From Mytilus trossulus (taxonomy: Eukaryota; Mollusca; Bivalvia; Mytilida; Mytilidae), in assembly GCF_036588685.1 (NCBI RefSeq), contig NC_086382.1:64042010-64106009 (forward strand): 64,000 bases of DNA. The letters run 5' to 3'. Positions 24,181 through 36,774 of the stretch are shown in pieces (positions within the stretch are counted from its first letter, which is position 1; each line of letters begins with the position of its first letter). Position numbers and translations under genes: made by a program. The notes under the pieces are model-generated. The model worked only from the letters and a program-made list of their open reading frames with translations. It searched no databases and was not told the origin of the DNA.

Positions 24181-24907
24181 TGTATAAATCTATGTAACAT
24201 TCATTGGTTAAATAACTGACCTTTATTCATATTAGACACATTTTCTTAAGTTGGTGCATTTATTTATCAATTGCATTATCAATCCAAGGCCTATAGCCAG
24301 TTATTTCATGTAAGTCACAAGTTTTCAATATTGTTCAACTCATGTTGTAACTGTTGCCACAGTAAGGGAATTGTAATTAGATGAAAGTCGTGATGCGCTT
24401 AATTCCTCATACTGGTTGGTGACATTTTGTTCCCTACCATTGGTTGTTCGTGGTTTATTGTTTCTGAAATTAAATTGATGCATATCATTTTATAATAAAT
24501 GATTTATTCGTACCATAGCGTTCACCTAATTATACATTTTAAATACAACAGCTTTTGGAAAAGCCATTAGTCTAAGGAGAAGATTGATAGGCGTGAGTAC
24601 CATATGAAAAAAAAATGTTTTTCTTTCTTGAACAACAAATGGAAAGGTGTATGGATTCTGTACATACAGATGAATTTTGGTTATATGATGCAGTTGCATA
24701 AAAGGACTAGACGAAAGTATAAAAGTTTTGAAATTAGATAATGTAATATAATTCGGAATTATAAATGATACGACATAATCGGAAAATAACTCATTGCCTA
24801 CTTACAAGACAATGACTTAATTTAGATTGTTTTCAAATTGGAATGGTACGAGTAACGACATAACCTTCGGTTTTATATGTTTCATATGTATGATGTCATA
24901 GTGATTA

Positions 24908-25187
24908 TTAACCAGAACTATTTAATATGTAGTTTCTTAAATATATATAAAAAGAAGGACATGTAGTATACTGGACAATGAGACTATTGACCACAAAAGC
25001 ACAGAAGAGCGGATTTGTACAAACTTCGATATGTGAATTATTTGTGTATGTTTTGTATGGTTTTTTTTTTAAATTATAACAGAATAACATTTCTGTAGTT
25101 GAAGAGTATCCGCAATCAAATGGAAATGTGTCGGTGGCTAATATAGTTTTACTGATTCCAAATACAGTACTGATATTCCTCAAATCT
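24908..25187 (-). CDS. Possible L3 tail exon (weak)
   Basis: An open frame in the phase required by the TM exon starts after a weak ATAACAG acceptor at 25188-25189 and runs about 93 codons to TAA. It contains K-K-K-P-Y-K-T-Y-T-N-N-S but no ITIM. The polypyrimidine tract is poor and the 3' part resembles an interspersed repeat, so the true tail may be elsewhere in 20-25 kb. Treat as a candidate only. Confidence 0.2.
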
Positions 25188-25304
25188 CTGTTATATTATT
25201 TACTGACCTTTTACATGCAAACTTTTCAAAAACAAATATGTCTTACAATTTCAAGGTTGGGAAACACATAATAGCTTTAGCGGTAAGGTAAGATTTGTGT
25301 ATAC

Positions 25305-25401
25305 CTTCGGTAAAGAAAGAACGTTGTTATGGCAAAGAGTGCCGTAAAGCACCAACCAACAACAGCAACAATAATAACTGGTACACCGACAGGGCTTTTT
25401 T
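25305..25401 (-). CDS. L3 transmembrane exon
   Basis: A 97 bp exon, phase 1 to 2, acceptor ATTTGTAG and donor CGAAG|GTATAC. Encodes E-K-S-P-V-G-V-P then a hydrophobic helix (VIIVAVVGWCFTALFAITTF) and F-L-Y-R-R. The stalk donor to this acceptor joins in frame. Predicted single-pass helix with a basic cytoplasmic flank. Confidence 0.78.
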
Positions 25402-25644
25402 CTACAAATAACAATGTTAAATAAACTGAAATCATAGTTTGCTGAAAATTTAAATGTCATTCAAGTTATATATCATAAAACTTATGCATAAGAATCTTTT
25501 TGAAAGCTACGTTTGTTAGTAAACAGAAAAACAAAAAACAAAAAGATCTGAATTAAATTTGTAGAAAAGAAAGAAATATTTAATGCGACACCAGGTTGGA
25601 ATTTATTTTTGCTTTTTAGAAATTCGTTCATTTCTCTGGTATAC

Positions 25645-25818
25645 CTTTGTTAATTTTCTGCTCTCTCTCATCAGTCGATTGAGTGTTAGAACTTGTCACG
25701 TGGGAATCGCCGATCAGTATCGTTCCAGTTCCCATTTTTGTTGAAAAGGTGTTCTGTGTAGTTATTACCGGGCTTATTTGGGTTGTTGGTTCTGACGGGT
25801 AGCATTTTAGTTTCAATT
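25645..25818 (-). CDS. L3 stalk exon (Thr/Ser-rich)
   Basis: A 174 bp exon, phase 1-1, acceptor AATTACAG and donor AACAAAG|GTATAC. Starts E-L-K-L-K-C-Y-P-S-E-P-T-T, then Thr/Ser-rich sequence, ending in a charged segment (D-E-R-E-Q-K-I-N-K). Same length as the L1 stalk. Confidence 0.77.
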
Positions 25819-26574
25819 CTGTAATTATTAATATAATTTAGAGTTCCGTGAACTATAAATGATTTACTTACATTTTCTTCTAAAATGGAAAGGCACTGTT
25901 TGGTTTTTCCGCTATTAATTAAAATTGATTCAAATCTGACGGGTAAACGAAATAAATGTTAAGGTGTTTGTTATATCTGTACTGTGGTTGCCACCTACAG
26001 ATACATATGAAACCCAAAACCCCGCCATATTCTGTGTGTATGTTCCTGTGCAAAGTCAGGAAAAACAAATGAAAAACATAAACAAACGACAACCACAGAA
26101 TAACAGGTCTTTGACACATTCCCCATTTCCATTCATAATTTGATGAATGTTCGTCTGATTGTCGTATAGTTTAGATCATTTAACTTTATTGAACGCCGAT
26201 GAGTCTTATGTAGATGAAACGCACGTTTGGTGTATCAAATTATACGAATGGTACCTTTGATAACTTATACTACCTTTCAAATGCAAATGTATGCATGGAA
26301 GGGATTATTAATTCTATAATGACAAAACTCATACTGGTCATTGTCACTCTACTGTCCGAAATATATGTCGGAAAATAAAGAGACTATTTACGATCGGTAA
26401 AACAGCTATTGAAATTTGAAATAAAAATAATATTAATTTTTGAAAGATTCTCACTGCCCAATTCAACAAAGGATGCATATATTGATTCAAACTTTTTCAA
26501 ATGACTATGTATTCAATAAACTAATTAATTAATTCATCAATACAATGTTTTACCCCTATTGCTATATGTTCATA

Positions 26575-27564
26575 GTTGTAAGACATACTATTGGAAAGCA
26601 AAAAGATTAAATAAAAACAAATAAACATGTACCAAATAATCAAAATTTACTAGCATTACTTAATCATAATATCAGTACTGAAATCAGAAATAATAAACAC
26701 ATTGTTAAATAAACAGACACAATAAAATAAGAAAGTCAAAATATTGGTACATCAGTCATCATCGTATAACAATTTTAAAAGAAACAACTAGAAGCTACAA
26801 TCCTTATTTTGTTTTAACACAATTGATCTTTGTTGTATTATTGCTGTTTAATGAGATACTTAGTTTACAGCATTGACTATATGTCCTTGTGTTTAAGTCA
26901 TTATGTATTCAGGGAAAACATCTTATAAAACATGTATAAGTTTTAGTATAATTCAATTAAGTATTTTTTTTATTCGAGCGTCACTGGCGAGTCTTGTGTA
27001 GAGGAAACGCGCGTCTGGCGTTTGAAATTATAAACCTCGTACTTTTGATTATTATAAATATTAAACAATATATAAATAAATAAAATTTGAACTGGTTAAT
27101 AAAAGTTTACCAATCGGGAAAATAACGTATCTACATTTAACTTCTACGGTTATAATGTGGCTTTGTTTACTTTTCATATGGCACGATAGTATTTTCTGAA
27201 AAAAATCTTTTTAGAATTTTCACTACTTACTAGCACTATCCAAAAACCTACTTGCACAATAAACTGAAGTACTTACATAATATTATTCAAAAATTAATTA
27301 TAATATGTTGTGGTTTTTTTTCAAATGTCTTTCATCAATCAATGAGTAGAATAGGTACTTGAACCATGTTAGCCAGAGGTAAACAGTCTAAAAACGGTTA
27401 TCAAGATACCTATGGGCCAGGATATACAACTATGCAATGTTTTTGTTATTTCTGATTTCAGTACTGATATTATGGTTAAGGAATGCTAGTAAATTTTGAT
27501 TATTTGCTACATGTATATTTGTTTTTATTTAGCTTTTTTGCTTTCAAATAGTATGTCTAACAAC
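26575..27564. mobile_element. Inverted-repeat element, about 1 kb, in an L3 intron
   Basis: The left arm begins GTTGTAAGACATAC at 26575 and the right arm ends GTATGTCTAACAAC at 27564. Both arms contain TTTCAGTACTGATATTA / its complement and TAGTAAATTTTGATTA / its complement, arms of about 130 bp. The spacer includes a family D unit at about 26975. Non-coding. Confidence 0.65.
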
Positions 27565-28204
27565 GATATATATATATCTAAAAATGAGGGTACTTTTCCT
27601 AAAAATGAGGGTACTTTTTATATGGTTTTCCAAATATCGTTTCGATCCCTAACATCACTGAAGAGACATTTATTGTCGAAATCCGGATCTGGTGTACTAA
27701 CAAAACTATTGACATCGTATGTTTGTGGCATAACATCGTGGCCACAAGTTAAAAAAAAATCTGTTTAGTATTAAATTTATATTAAGATCCATTTTGTATC
27801 ATCTTGTGATCAATTTTATTTAGCAATCACCAATGGCAATCAGCAGGGTTAAAGAACATCAGTTGTTCGACCTGTTAGTCAAATGCGACTTAGACTTTTT
27901 TGGTCTTTTGGAAAATGTTGTTTGTTTTGTTTTTAGACCCTTCTACAACGAAATTTGTTTTACATGCAGACGTATAAAAATTGCGGTTTTTATCCAACGC
28001 AATCATAGGTTTGAACGTAGTTTTCAATTAAGACTCGTTTATATTTTTTCGTTTGGGCTTGTATCTTATATTCGCTCCGAATTATATGATCCGTTCATCC
28101 TATATTGACTCTAAAAATTCAGTGTCTATTTAAAAATAAAATAGGTTTAAAAAATATTTGTCTCATATTTTCACTTTTCAATTCAATACCTAAATTGTGT
28201 ACAA

Positions 28205-28764
28205 TATAAAAAAGAAGATGTGGTATGATTGCCAATGAGACAATTATTCACAAAAGACAAAAATGACACAGACATTAACAACTATAGGTCACCGTACGGC
28301 CTTCAACAAGGAACAAAGCCCATACCGCATAGTCAGCTATGAAAGGCCCCGATAAGACAATGTAAACCAATTCAAACGAGAAAACTAACGGCCTTATTCA
28401 TGTAAAAAATGAACGAAAAACAAATATGTAACACATAAACAAACGACAACCATTGAATATACAGGCTCCTGACTTTAGACAGGCACATACATAAATAATG
28501 TGGCGGGGTTAAACATGTTAGCGGCGGGATCACAACCCTCCCTCTAAACTAGGACAGTGCTATAACAGTACAACATAAGAACGAACTATAAATCTGTTGA
28601 AAAAGGCTTAACTCAATAGATGGACAAAAATACAAGTGGACGTGGCCGGGTACTTATACATCCCGACACAAAAAGACACAATAAACAGATCTGAGAGTAC
28701 TCGCAGTTATCTGACAGCTAGTTCAAAGCCACTAAAAACTAATAAATAAATCATGCATCTAAGA
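28205..28764. repeat. Family A repeat beside the L3 PAN exon
   Basis: Full-length copy in the opposite orientation to 3820-4359, running from TATAAAAAAGAAGATGTGG to AATAAATCATGCATCTAAG. It ends less than 20 bp from the L3 PAN exon border. Confidence 0.75.
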
Positions 28765-28781
28765 CTAAAATGTCCACTTGC

Positions 28782-29027
28782 TTTGAGTGTCAACACAATC
28801 CTTCCGTGAGTAAATTGAATCAGCTTTTTGCTGTACTGTTGTGATTTTGTTGTACACGAAACAATATTTAGAATCATAATGAACAGCTTTGCAAGCCTCT
28901 GTTTGCAGGCAGTATATTTTACATGCATCAAATGATGAGTGTTGTGTACCAGTTGTTTCTATCCAATCACTATCTGCACCAACTGTATCTATCTGGTCGT
29001 TCATATTACAGTTGTAAATTGCTTCAC
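28782..29027 (-). CDS. L3 PAN/apple-like exon with apparent GC donor
   Basis: A 246 bp exon (82 codons), phase 1-1. Opens G-E-A-I-Y-N-C-N-M-N-D-Q, then W-I-E-T-T-G-T-Q-H and the PAN core D-A-C-K-I-Y-C-L-Q-T-E-A-C-K-A-V-H-Y, K-Y-C-F-V-Y, and K-D-C-V-D-T-Q. Six Cys fit a PAN/apple fold. The aligned donor position reads CAA A|GCAAGT instead of the GTAGGT of L2 and L4. GCAAGT is the consensus for functional GC-AG introns, so the exon can still be spliced. An interspersed repeat (28205-28764) ends within 20 bp of this donor. Confidence 0.78.
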
Positions 29028-29783
29028 CTACAACATATCTCAATATTTTATTTTAATAAAAATTAAACTTTTAATACTGAAACCCTCGTTCATTCAAAAG
29101 TTTATTATTAAGAAAGTCTTTATTGATCAGCAAAACAATATTGTCACTTTTACAACAAATTATATGCACATTTTGATCTAACATTAATCTAACATTAACA
29201 TATTCTCTAGTAAACTGTAGAAATCTTCCAGAAATGTTTCTTATTGATATACTTTAACACTCAACAGCTTTCGGTTGTACATCCCATGACATCGGTTTCC
29301 TACCATTGTAAAACGGATAGCTGTCACCCATAACGAAATACAAACATTACTACTGGTATATTACTGGTAATTTTTTTAGCCAGGGATTTCGTTAACACAA
29401 ATTACTTAAAACCTTACTAAATTCTTCCATAGATATAAATATTAGTTTTGAAGTTTGATTGTACCTGCAGAAAAACATATTTCAACAGTATAGCACATCC
29501 TCATTTTTAAAGAAAATGTTTTTTACAGTACCCAAAAATTCAGATACGATCCTGGTGAACTTATCTGAAAGGTTACCAATTCAACACTGTAATTAGATCA
29601 TCGAATTTTGTTTTTATTGGTATCAATATTGATTCAGTAAATCAAAAGCAAACCAAATATAATTGTTATATATATATTAACATTCGTGGATTTACAATTT
29701 GTCATTACCTGTATCTTTGCATTGCACAAAGTCATGTTTTTCTCCATTAGATGCTGGCTGTGTACTGATTCATAATTTAATTT

Positions 29784-30340
29784 TAGATGCATGATTTTTC
29801 TTATTAGTTGTTAGTGGGGAAGAACTTACTGTCAGCAACTGCAAATACTCTCAGTTGAGTGATTAGTGTCTTTTTGTTGATGGGTTATAAAAGTACCCGT
29901 AATAGGTCAACTCTGTGTTTTTTGTTAGATGTATTTCAATTTATCCATATGACGAGTGTAGACTTTTTCAACTGTTTTTTATAGTTCGTTCTTATGTTGT
30001 ACTGTTTCACCACTGTTCCAGGTTAGGGGAGAGTTGGGATCCCACTATTATGTTCTATCCCGCCACATGATGTATGTTTTTGTCTGTCCCAATTCAGGAA
30101 CCTGTAATTCAGTGGTTGTCGTTTGTTGAAGTTAAATCATATATTTACATAAATAAGGCCGTTAGTTATCTCCTATGAATTTCGGGACTTTTTATAGCTG
30201 TCTATGCGGTATGCTGTATGGGCTTTGCTCATTGTTGAAGGTCGTTTGGTGACCTTTTATTGTTAATTTCTGTGGCATTTTGGCCTCTTGTAGAGAGTTG
30301 TCCTAATTGCAATCATACCAAATCTTCATTTTATATAACT
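29784..30340. repeat. Family A repeat, full length
   Basis: Same orientation as 3820-4359, more diverged. It lies upstream of the L3 PAN exon, so that exon is bracketed by two inverted copies (28205-28764 and 29784-30340). Confidence 0.7.
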
Positions 30341-30394
30341 GGTTTTTTTTGCTACCCAAGATCTCCTCCTCTGATCCACGATGTTAAAGTTGGT

Positions 30395-30555
30395 TTGCAT
30401 GGAATGTCACTAGTCAGTTTTGGGGTCCCTTATAGCTTGCCGTTCGGTTGAGCCAAGACTCCGTAATAGAGGGCGCCTATAATGGTTTACTTTTGAATAT
30501 TATGACTTGGATGGAGAGTTGTCTCATTGGCACTCATACCACATTTTCTTCTATC
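30395..30555. repeat. Family B repeat
   Basis: Opposite orientation to 24005-24180; GGGGTCCCTTATAGCTTGCC to CACTCATACCACATTTTC. Confidence 0.6.
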
Positions 30556-31174
30556 TGTTGGCATTTACAACCTGATTATAACAAATAAGATATTCAAGAC
30601 GGAAAATTTATTTGCTACCACAAACAAGATAATAAAATATCTTTCTAGTCTATGGATATCACGTCAACAAAATAACGCTATTAGTAAACCATTTTTCTAT
30701 CTTGTAAAGGTTTAGCCATTACTCATTGTGTCAATGATCAATGAAGCCTTATTAATTTTGCCAGAAACAGGTGCAATATAAAGGCCTAATTGAAGCGATT
30801 TTCCTTGATTTCAGTGATTTTTCAAAACAATCAGAGAGATTAAAAAAAAACAATAAACAAACAAACATTAAACGAATAGATATCTTCAAATAAATTTGGC
30901 TTGATTGTTGTACTGGTATAGTTTTCATTTTTTTTCGGTCGTTCGCAAGTATCATTTTCTATTTTAATGAAACAATAAGCATGTAGTTTTTTATTAGTAA
31001 GCTTTATTTGTCTTCTTCAATATTGTCCATATCAATAAATCATTTCGACATTTCTAATAAAAACAAATTCAATTGCATTTTTCAAATTAAATGTATTGAT
31101 TTGGTCGATCATAACTTAACGAGTTCTGTTAATGTTGTACTATTATATTAATTTATGTATAAACAATAACTTAC

Positions 31175-31558
31175 TTCTAAATATTTGCATACAATATCCC
31201 CTATTGAAGCTGCCATTTATAATCCTTGATTTTAGTTGCAATTCACCTCCTCCTAGCGCAATAGATCTCATACTAGTGCCACTGCTACATGCAATCGACT
31301 GAAGAGATCTAGCTGTGTCAAATGTATCTATATATATAACATCGACTGCAAGTCCACAGTTCTGTTGTTCTGGGCCCGCTTTGTTTAGTTCTTCGTATTT
31401 AGACATATATATCGTATAATTAGTCGCATTATTTTGTAGACTAACATGACATATACAGTTGTTTTGTTGTTTAGTTATACGTACTACTACACTATCAACT
31501 GGTTTATTTCCATCAACGCTGTCTTCTACTGCAGAATCGTCTGTACACATATCTACCA
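31175..31558 (-). CDS. L3 CUB-like exon, six cysteines
   Basis: A 384 bp exon, phase 1-1, with GTTTTAG acceptor and AGA A|GTAAGT donor. It encodes 128 residues starting V-V-D-M-C-T-D-D. Six Cys: M-C-T, N-C-I-C-H-V, N-C-G-L-A-V, I-A-C, G-Y-C. The alternating hydrophobic pattern and the ending (G-S-F-N-R-G-Y-C-M-Q-I-F-R) suggest a beta-sandwich domain of about 125 residues, like CUB. I call it CUB-like because I cannot run a profile search. N-glycosylation sequons are visible (N-A-T, N-Y-T, N-G-S). All six Cys are shared with L5, and four with L2. Confidence 0.8.
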
Positions 31559-32489
31559 CTAAAACGAAATACATCTTTTAAAAAGATAATCTCTGTTTCT
31601 AATGAATTCAAATAAACTATATAATAACTTTCTAAGCAGACACAAATTAAATTGTAAAATTGTATCATTACTGAAATATTGCTATTTGGTACTTATATAT
31701 TGAATTATTTTAGAAACTAATAATTTAACTACTACAGGTAAAGTTAAACATAGACAATGTCTATTTGTATCATATAGGTATCATTTCCATTTGATACTAC
31801 ACACAATTGTATGACGTTTACACTAGAAAAATTGGTACATTCGATATATCCGTCAAAATTTATCAATTATCACTTTCAATTTCGAGTTTTCTTGCATTTG
31901 TAACAATTGTGTTATCACTCAATTTATTCCTTTACTAGTGTATGTTTCAGCTATTTAACACCGTTTGTTATAGATCCTCTGTGAGCTTATGTTAAAATAT
32001 TTCTGTCTTGGTCGTCAATGTTCTTCAACTTCGTACTTTTTTGGCCTTTTTAAATTATTGGATTCGACCGTCACTAATGAGTCTTTTATAGACGAAACGC
32101 GCGTCTGACGTAAATACAATATTTAATCCTTGTATCTATGATTAGTTTACTTGTCGTTTTCATACTTTCCTCTAAGATTATGTTATTGTATTGTACCAGA
32201 TTCCTATTTCGACAATTGAATTTCTAACAGTTATGCTCGTGACCAAACTATTTATAAGTCCAAAACGTTAAGGAACTTATTATTGAAACAGTTTTCTAAT
32301 GTATATTTTGTATAAGACATTATCATTAACCTTTAAAAATTTAAGTTTAGCTACATTAAAACTTGTCACAAGGTATACTGAGTATGTGCTATGTATAATT
32401 CTAACATTTTACATTTTTGTATGTTATTCAACGCTGAGGATTTACTGTTCTATCAAATGACGATAACAATTTATCAATGATAACTATTT

Positions 32490-32850
32490 ACACCACTGGG
32501 TCGATGCCACAGCTGATGGACGTTTCGTTCCCGAGGATATCAGCAACCCAGTAGTCAACATTTCGGTGTTGACATGAATATCATTATGTGTTCATTTATA
32601 CAAATTTTCTGTAAACAAAACTTTGAATTTTTCGAAAACTAAGGATTTTCTTATACCAGGCATATATTACCTTAGCCGTATTTGGCACAACATTTTGGAA
32701 ATTTTGAACCCTCAATGCTCTTGAACTTTGAACTTGTTTGGCTTTATAAATACTTTGATAAGAGAGTCACTGATGAGTATTATGTAGATGAAACGTGCGT
32801 CTGGCGTACTAAATTATAATCCTGGTACCTTTGATAACTATTTCAATCGT
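32490..32850. repeat. Composite repeat: CACTGGGTCGAT unit ending in a family D unit
   Basis: Begins ACCACTGGGTCGATGCCAC and ends CTGGTACCTTTGATAACTATT. It shows that the family D unit can be the 3' end of a longer (about 360 bp) element, as at 55705-56060. Confidence 0.55.
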
Positions 32851-33003
32851 CCGTAGCTGTTTTTCTCAATTAATATAAAATGTCGTTATGAATCTAAAAG
32901 AGGATGTCACACATATTATCAGATAACACTTTTTTCTCTTTTATTTATTTACTTGATATTTTTTAATATCTGATATAAATACAGTACAGTTAATATTACA
33001 TAC

Positions 33004-33057
33004 CAATATCGTTAATATTACTTGGACAAGGATCTTCAGGTACTGCTGCATGTATAA
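33004..33057 (-). CDS. L3 short acidic exon (P-E-D-P-C-P-S)
   Basis: A 54 bp exon, phase 1-1: V-I-H-A-A-V-P-E-D-P-C-P-S-N-I-N-D-I. AATTGTAG acceptor and ATTG|GTATGT donor. The length and core motif are the same as in the L2 exon at 57439-57492. Confidence 0.75.
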
Positions 33058-34829
33058 CTACAATTTATAAACAATATTTAAGATGCGCAAATACTATTTT
33101 TTCAAACAAGAGGGCGACATTCATATTAAGGTCATATCATCAGTCTTCTGTATAGATTTTTGTAAACGTGTATACAAAGTAAAATCACAAATATACTGAA
33201 CTCAGAGAAAATTCAAAACGGATAGTCCTTAATCAAATGCATGGCAAAATTATTTTTTAAACAGATCATACGAATAGAAAAAAAACTGTCCTATTCCAGA
33301 CTTAGTACGAGCATTTTCTTGAATATAAAATTGTTGATTAAACCTAGTTTTATAGCTAGCCAATCCTCTCAATTTAATGACAGTTGCATACAATTACACT
33401 ATATTGAGAACAATGTGCAGTCAACATTGTGTTATTCTCTTAATCACCATTACAACAAACTTTGGCACAGTATCACAATGACGAAATGTGTGAATAAAGA
33501 GCCACGTCAACTGTATCGAAAAACACAAAAAGGCATATATACAAAGCATATTAGCAAAAATAAAATTTCACAATTCACAAATTAACAAAATAACGGGATG
33601 TATAAGTACAGAGCCAAGTAATATGTAAAAAATGTATGCTTCGTGTTAATTTTTCAATCAATTATAATATCCGATTGTTTGATCTTAGCTTGTTTGTGGA
33701 CCTTTTACATTTATGATTAACCTATACTGTAGAACGCAAGTTAAATGGTTTAACAGAAATACTGAATTGATTTCAAAGGTGAATACAACCCTCCTTTTAA
33801 TTCAATCTCGATCAGTAGACACACAAATTGTTGACAGTGACAAAAGTATTATTTTCATTAGATGGTATGCACTACAGCTCAATAGTTTTCTGTATTGAAC
33901 ATTATATGGTCGATTTTCTAAAACCATGAAATTGCTGTGGTTTTAGACCGAAGAATATATTAATAATGATTTCGATAGTGTATACTATAACAAAAGGTTC
34001 ATTTCATATCACGTCAGTTCCAAAACACTTACTACTTTACTAGTATATATTAAACAATCTTTGGTGTACAATTCTAGTCATATGTCTCCTCATTTTCTTT
34101 GTTGATCGCTCCTGTTGGATTTTTATCCAGAAACGCTATTTGGAGGCACTAAGTCTAGTAAGAATTTTTTTTTTTACTAACGGTTTTCAATTTCATGCAA
34201 TCAGTGTTAGGGATATAACGTGTTACAAATCTTCAAATAGGCAAACTTTGAAAATATACTTACATGAAAAATAAGGATAGATTTGGTCAGACGTTCCTAT
34301 GTATAGTCGAGCGTTCGGTTTTGTCAGTTTTTGTGTAATTCCCTTTTTTTTTCTTTCTCAGAGGTGCTTTAAAATTCTGATCTTAATTAATTTTTGTCAA
34401 ATCATTGATGTTTGGAAGTAGGGCCATCTAACTTGTAATTTAAATATGAAGAGTATTTAACGAAAAAAAACTCCTAACTTTTTTTGCTGTTTAATAAATT
34501 CGTAAAAAATGATATACAGGATTATCCGGGCAATAAAAAGATAATTAGCTGAATGAAATTTTGGGTGTCCAATTACGAAATCAACTTTTTGTCATAGACG
34601 AATGTCATTTATTATCTAACAAGAAATCTTAATACATTTAGAATAGGTCTAAGTCAAGTTTTTAACAGTCTAAAATTATACTCATGTTCATATCTCCAGA
34701 GTTACATGATATAAGAAAGGCGTGAAAATTAAATAAAAAAGAAAATAAAAAAAAACACTTTAAAACATGGGGGAATTATTGAATTGACAATCGATATACA
34801 AATCATTTAGTACTTGATCATTATCTTAC

Positions 34830-34878
34830 CTTTAAGAATAACAAGTGATAAAATCGTTATTGATGTCTTAAACTTCAT
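34830..34878 (-). CDS. L3 signal-peptide exon
   Basis: ATG at 34876-34878, 16 codons: M-K-F-K-T-S-I-T-I-L-S-L-V-I-L-K, then phase-1 donor AAAG|GTAAGA. Basic start plus hydrophobic core suits a signal peptide, somewhat short; cleavage probably falls in the next exon after H-A-A. GAGGAAGT lies 32-39 bp upstream. Confidence 0.75.
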
Positions 34879-34909
34879 TGTTATTATTTTTCTATTACAC
34901 CATATGATT

Positions 34910-34917
34910 GAGGAAGT
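34910..34917 (+). promoter_or_regulatory. GAGGAAGT (ETS/PU.1-type) element, L3
   Basis: 32-39 bp upstream of the L3 ATG, inside the longer shared block ATTGAGGAAGT also seen at L2. Confidence 0.5.
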
Positions 34918-35251
34918 GATATCTTGTAAATGTAGATCAGTTTGTGAATATTTCACAGTCTAGTAATTTCCTGTCACTCATATTGCATTTGTGCATTTAA
35001 GTGTTTTAACAAAGATGAATAAGACGGTTAATAAATAATGTATAGTAAATCTGATAATTTTTATCCCTTTGTAAGAAAACATACCCTATTTCAAAAACAA
35101 AAGTAAATTATGAAGACGACTTTATTTTATCGTTAATATATCTTTTTCTACTTAAAATAATATATATAGAATAATAGGTGGAATATCTAGACGAGCCCGT
35201 TTGGCGAGCTGCATAAGCAAAACGGACCTTATGAGAAGTGCTACATCCACT

Positions 35252-35700
35252 CATATAAAAAAGAAGATGTGGTATGATTGCCAATGAGACAACTATCAAC
35301 AAAAGACCAAAATGACACAAACATTAACAACTATAGGTCATCGTACGGCCTTCAACAATGAGCAAAGCCCATACCGCATAGTCAGCTTTAAAAGGTCCTG
35401 ATAAGACAATGTAAAACAATCCAAACGAGAAACCTAACGGCCTTATTTATGTAAAAAAAATGAACGAAAAACAAATATGTAACACATAAACAAACGACAA
35501 CCACTGAAATACGGGCTCCTGACTTGGGACAGGCACATACATAAATAATGTGGCGCGGTTAAACATGTAAGCGGGATCCCAACCCTCCCCTAACATGGGA
35601 CAGTGGTATAACAGTACAACTATAAAAATCAGTTGAAAAAGGCTTAACTCATCAGATAGACAAAAAATACATGTGGACGTGGCCGGGTACTAATAATGTC
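35252..35700. repeat. Family A repeat, truncated
   Basis: From CATATAAAAAAGAAGATGTGG to GACGTGGCCGGGTAC; the last 80 bp are missing. Confidence 0.72.
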
Positions 35701-36469
35701 AGTTTTATAAAAAGATGTTTAAACATTATGCTTTTAAAAGTTTTTTAATTCTATCAACGGTTGGCAATGCAAAAATGTGTGTTCTTACCGTTGTAAAATA
35801 TGCTACTGAGCTGATATCATTGGATAAACAGTTTACCAGAAACTGAATCCATCCTTTGCTAAATAAATGTAAATAGAATGCATGTTTTGAACTTTTTTAT
35901 TGATGAATATGTTTCCATATCCCAATAGAATTGAGATTAAGTATACTACATAAAAAGACGGTCTGTTTCATGTTTAAATCTTTTCCTTAATTATCCACAA
36001 GGTTGTGCGAATTTAGAGATTATGAAGATGAATAAGTACATTCAAAACTGCATTTATTAAGCTTAGTCGTCACTTTCACAAAGTTAGAATAATATGCCAT
36101 AGTATTGTTTTCCTTTATTGACATAGTTGTTGACTTTTATAGTGATTAAGATAATAACACAATGTTGACTGCTGTACCGTATTTTTCTCGATATGTTTAC
36201 CTTTTTACTTATGTTTTGCTCGCAAATTTTGGAATTCTATGAAACTGTCGAAGAAGTGGGTAGTATAGGTTTAATACACCATTTCATACATAAGGAAATG
36301 CCTGTACCAAAGGAGGAATAAAATAGTTGATTCTCATTCGTTTGACATATTTGAGCTTTTAATATTATCAAATGTGGTATTTAAGAATACTGAATTTCCA
36401 ATAATAAATTAACCACCACATGCACACATACTTCCTTTCTCTTTCATGAATGTGACCTACCGAATAAGA

Positions 36470-36763
36470 CTATGTGTATGTGTATGTGTCTGTCCCAAGT
36501 CCGGAGCCTGTAATTTAGTGGTAGTCGTTTGTTTGTGTGTTATATATTTGTTTTTCGTTCATTTTTTTTTTTACAAATAAGGCCGTTAGTTTTCTCGTTT
36601 GAATTGTTTAACATTGTCATATCGGGGCCTTTTATGGCTGACTATGCGTTGTGGGCTTTGCTCATTATTGAAGGCCGTACGGTATCCTATAATGTCTGTG
36701 TCATTTTGGTCTATTGTGGACAGTTGTCAATCATACCACATCTTCTTTGTTTATATTTGCCGG
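36470..36763. repeat. Family A repeat, partial
   Basis: Contains GTCCGGAGCCTGTAATTTAG through CATACCACATCTTCTTTG. The open frame across this and the next repeat (36529-37014) is repeat-derived. Confidence 0.68.
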
Positions 36764-36774
36764 ATTTTGTTATA

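Larger units (their letters stand above)
21900..24900. other. Spacer between L3 and L4
   Basis: Contains a family E copy (22330-22490), the weak arrestin-like fragment, the hairpin MITE and a family B copy. A true L3 tail exon may be hidden here but was not recognised. Confidence 0.4.
24908..34878 (-). other. Locus L3: best preserved receptor gene of the cluster
   Basis: Exons: signal 34830-34878, short 33004-33057, CUB-like 31175-31558, PAN 28782-29027, stalk 25645-25818, TM 25305-25401, with a weak tail candidate at 24908-25187. All junctions from signal to TM agree in phase, giving an open frame of about 335 codons before the tail. Predicted product: secreted N-terminus, CUB-like domain, PAN/apple domain, Thr-rich stalk and single TM helix, a type I surface glycoprotein. 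The ligand is unknown; PAN/apple and CUB folds usually bind protein or carbohydrate. An apparent GC-AG intron follows the PAN exon. Confidence 0.8.

Noticed and set aside
33241-33585. 114-codon plus-strand frame
   Set aside because: Overlaps a family E repeat and low-complexity sequence; no signal, domain or splice context.
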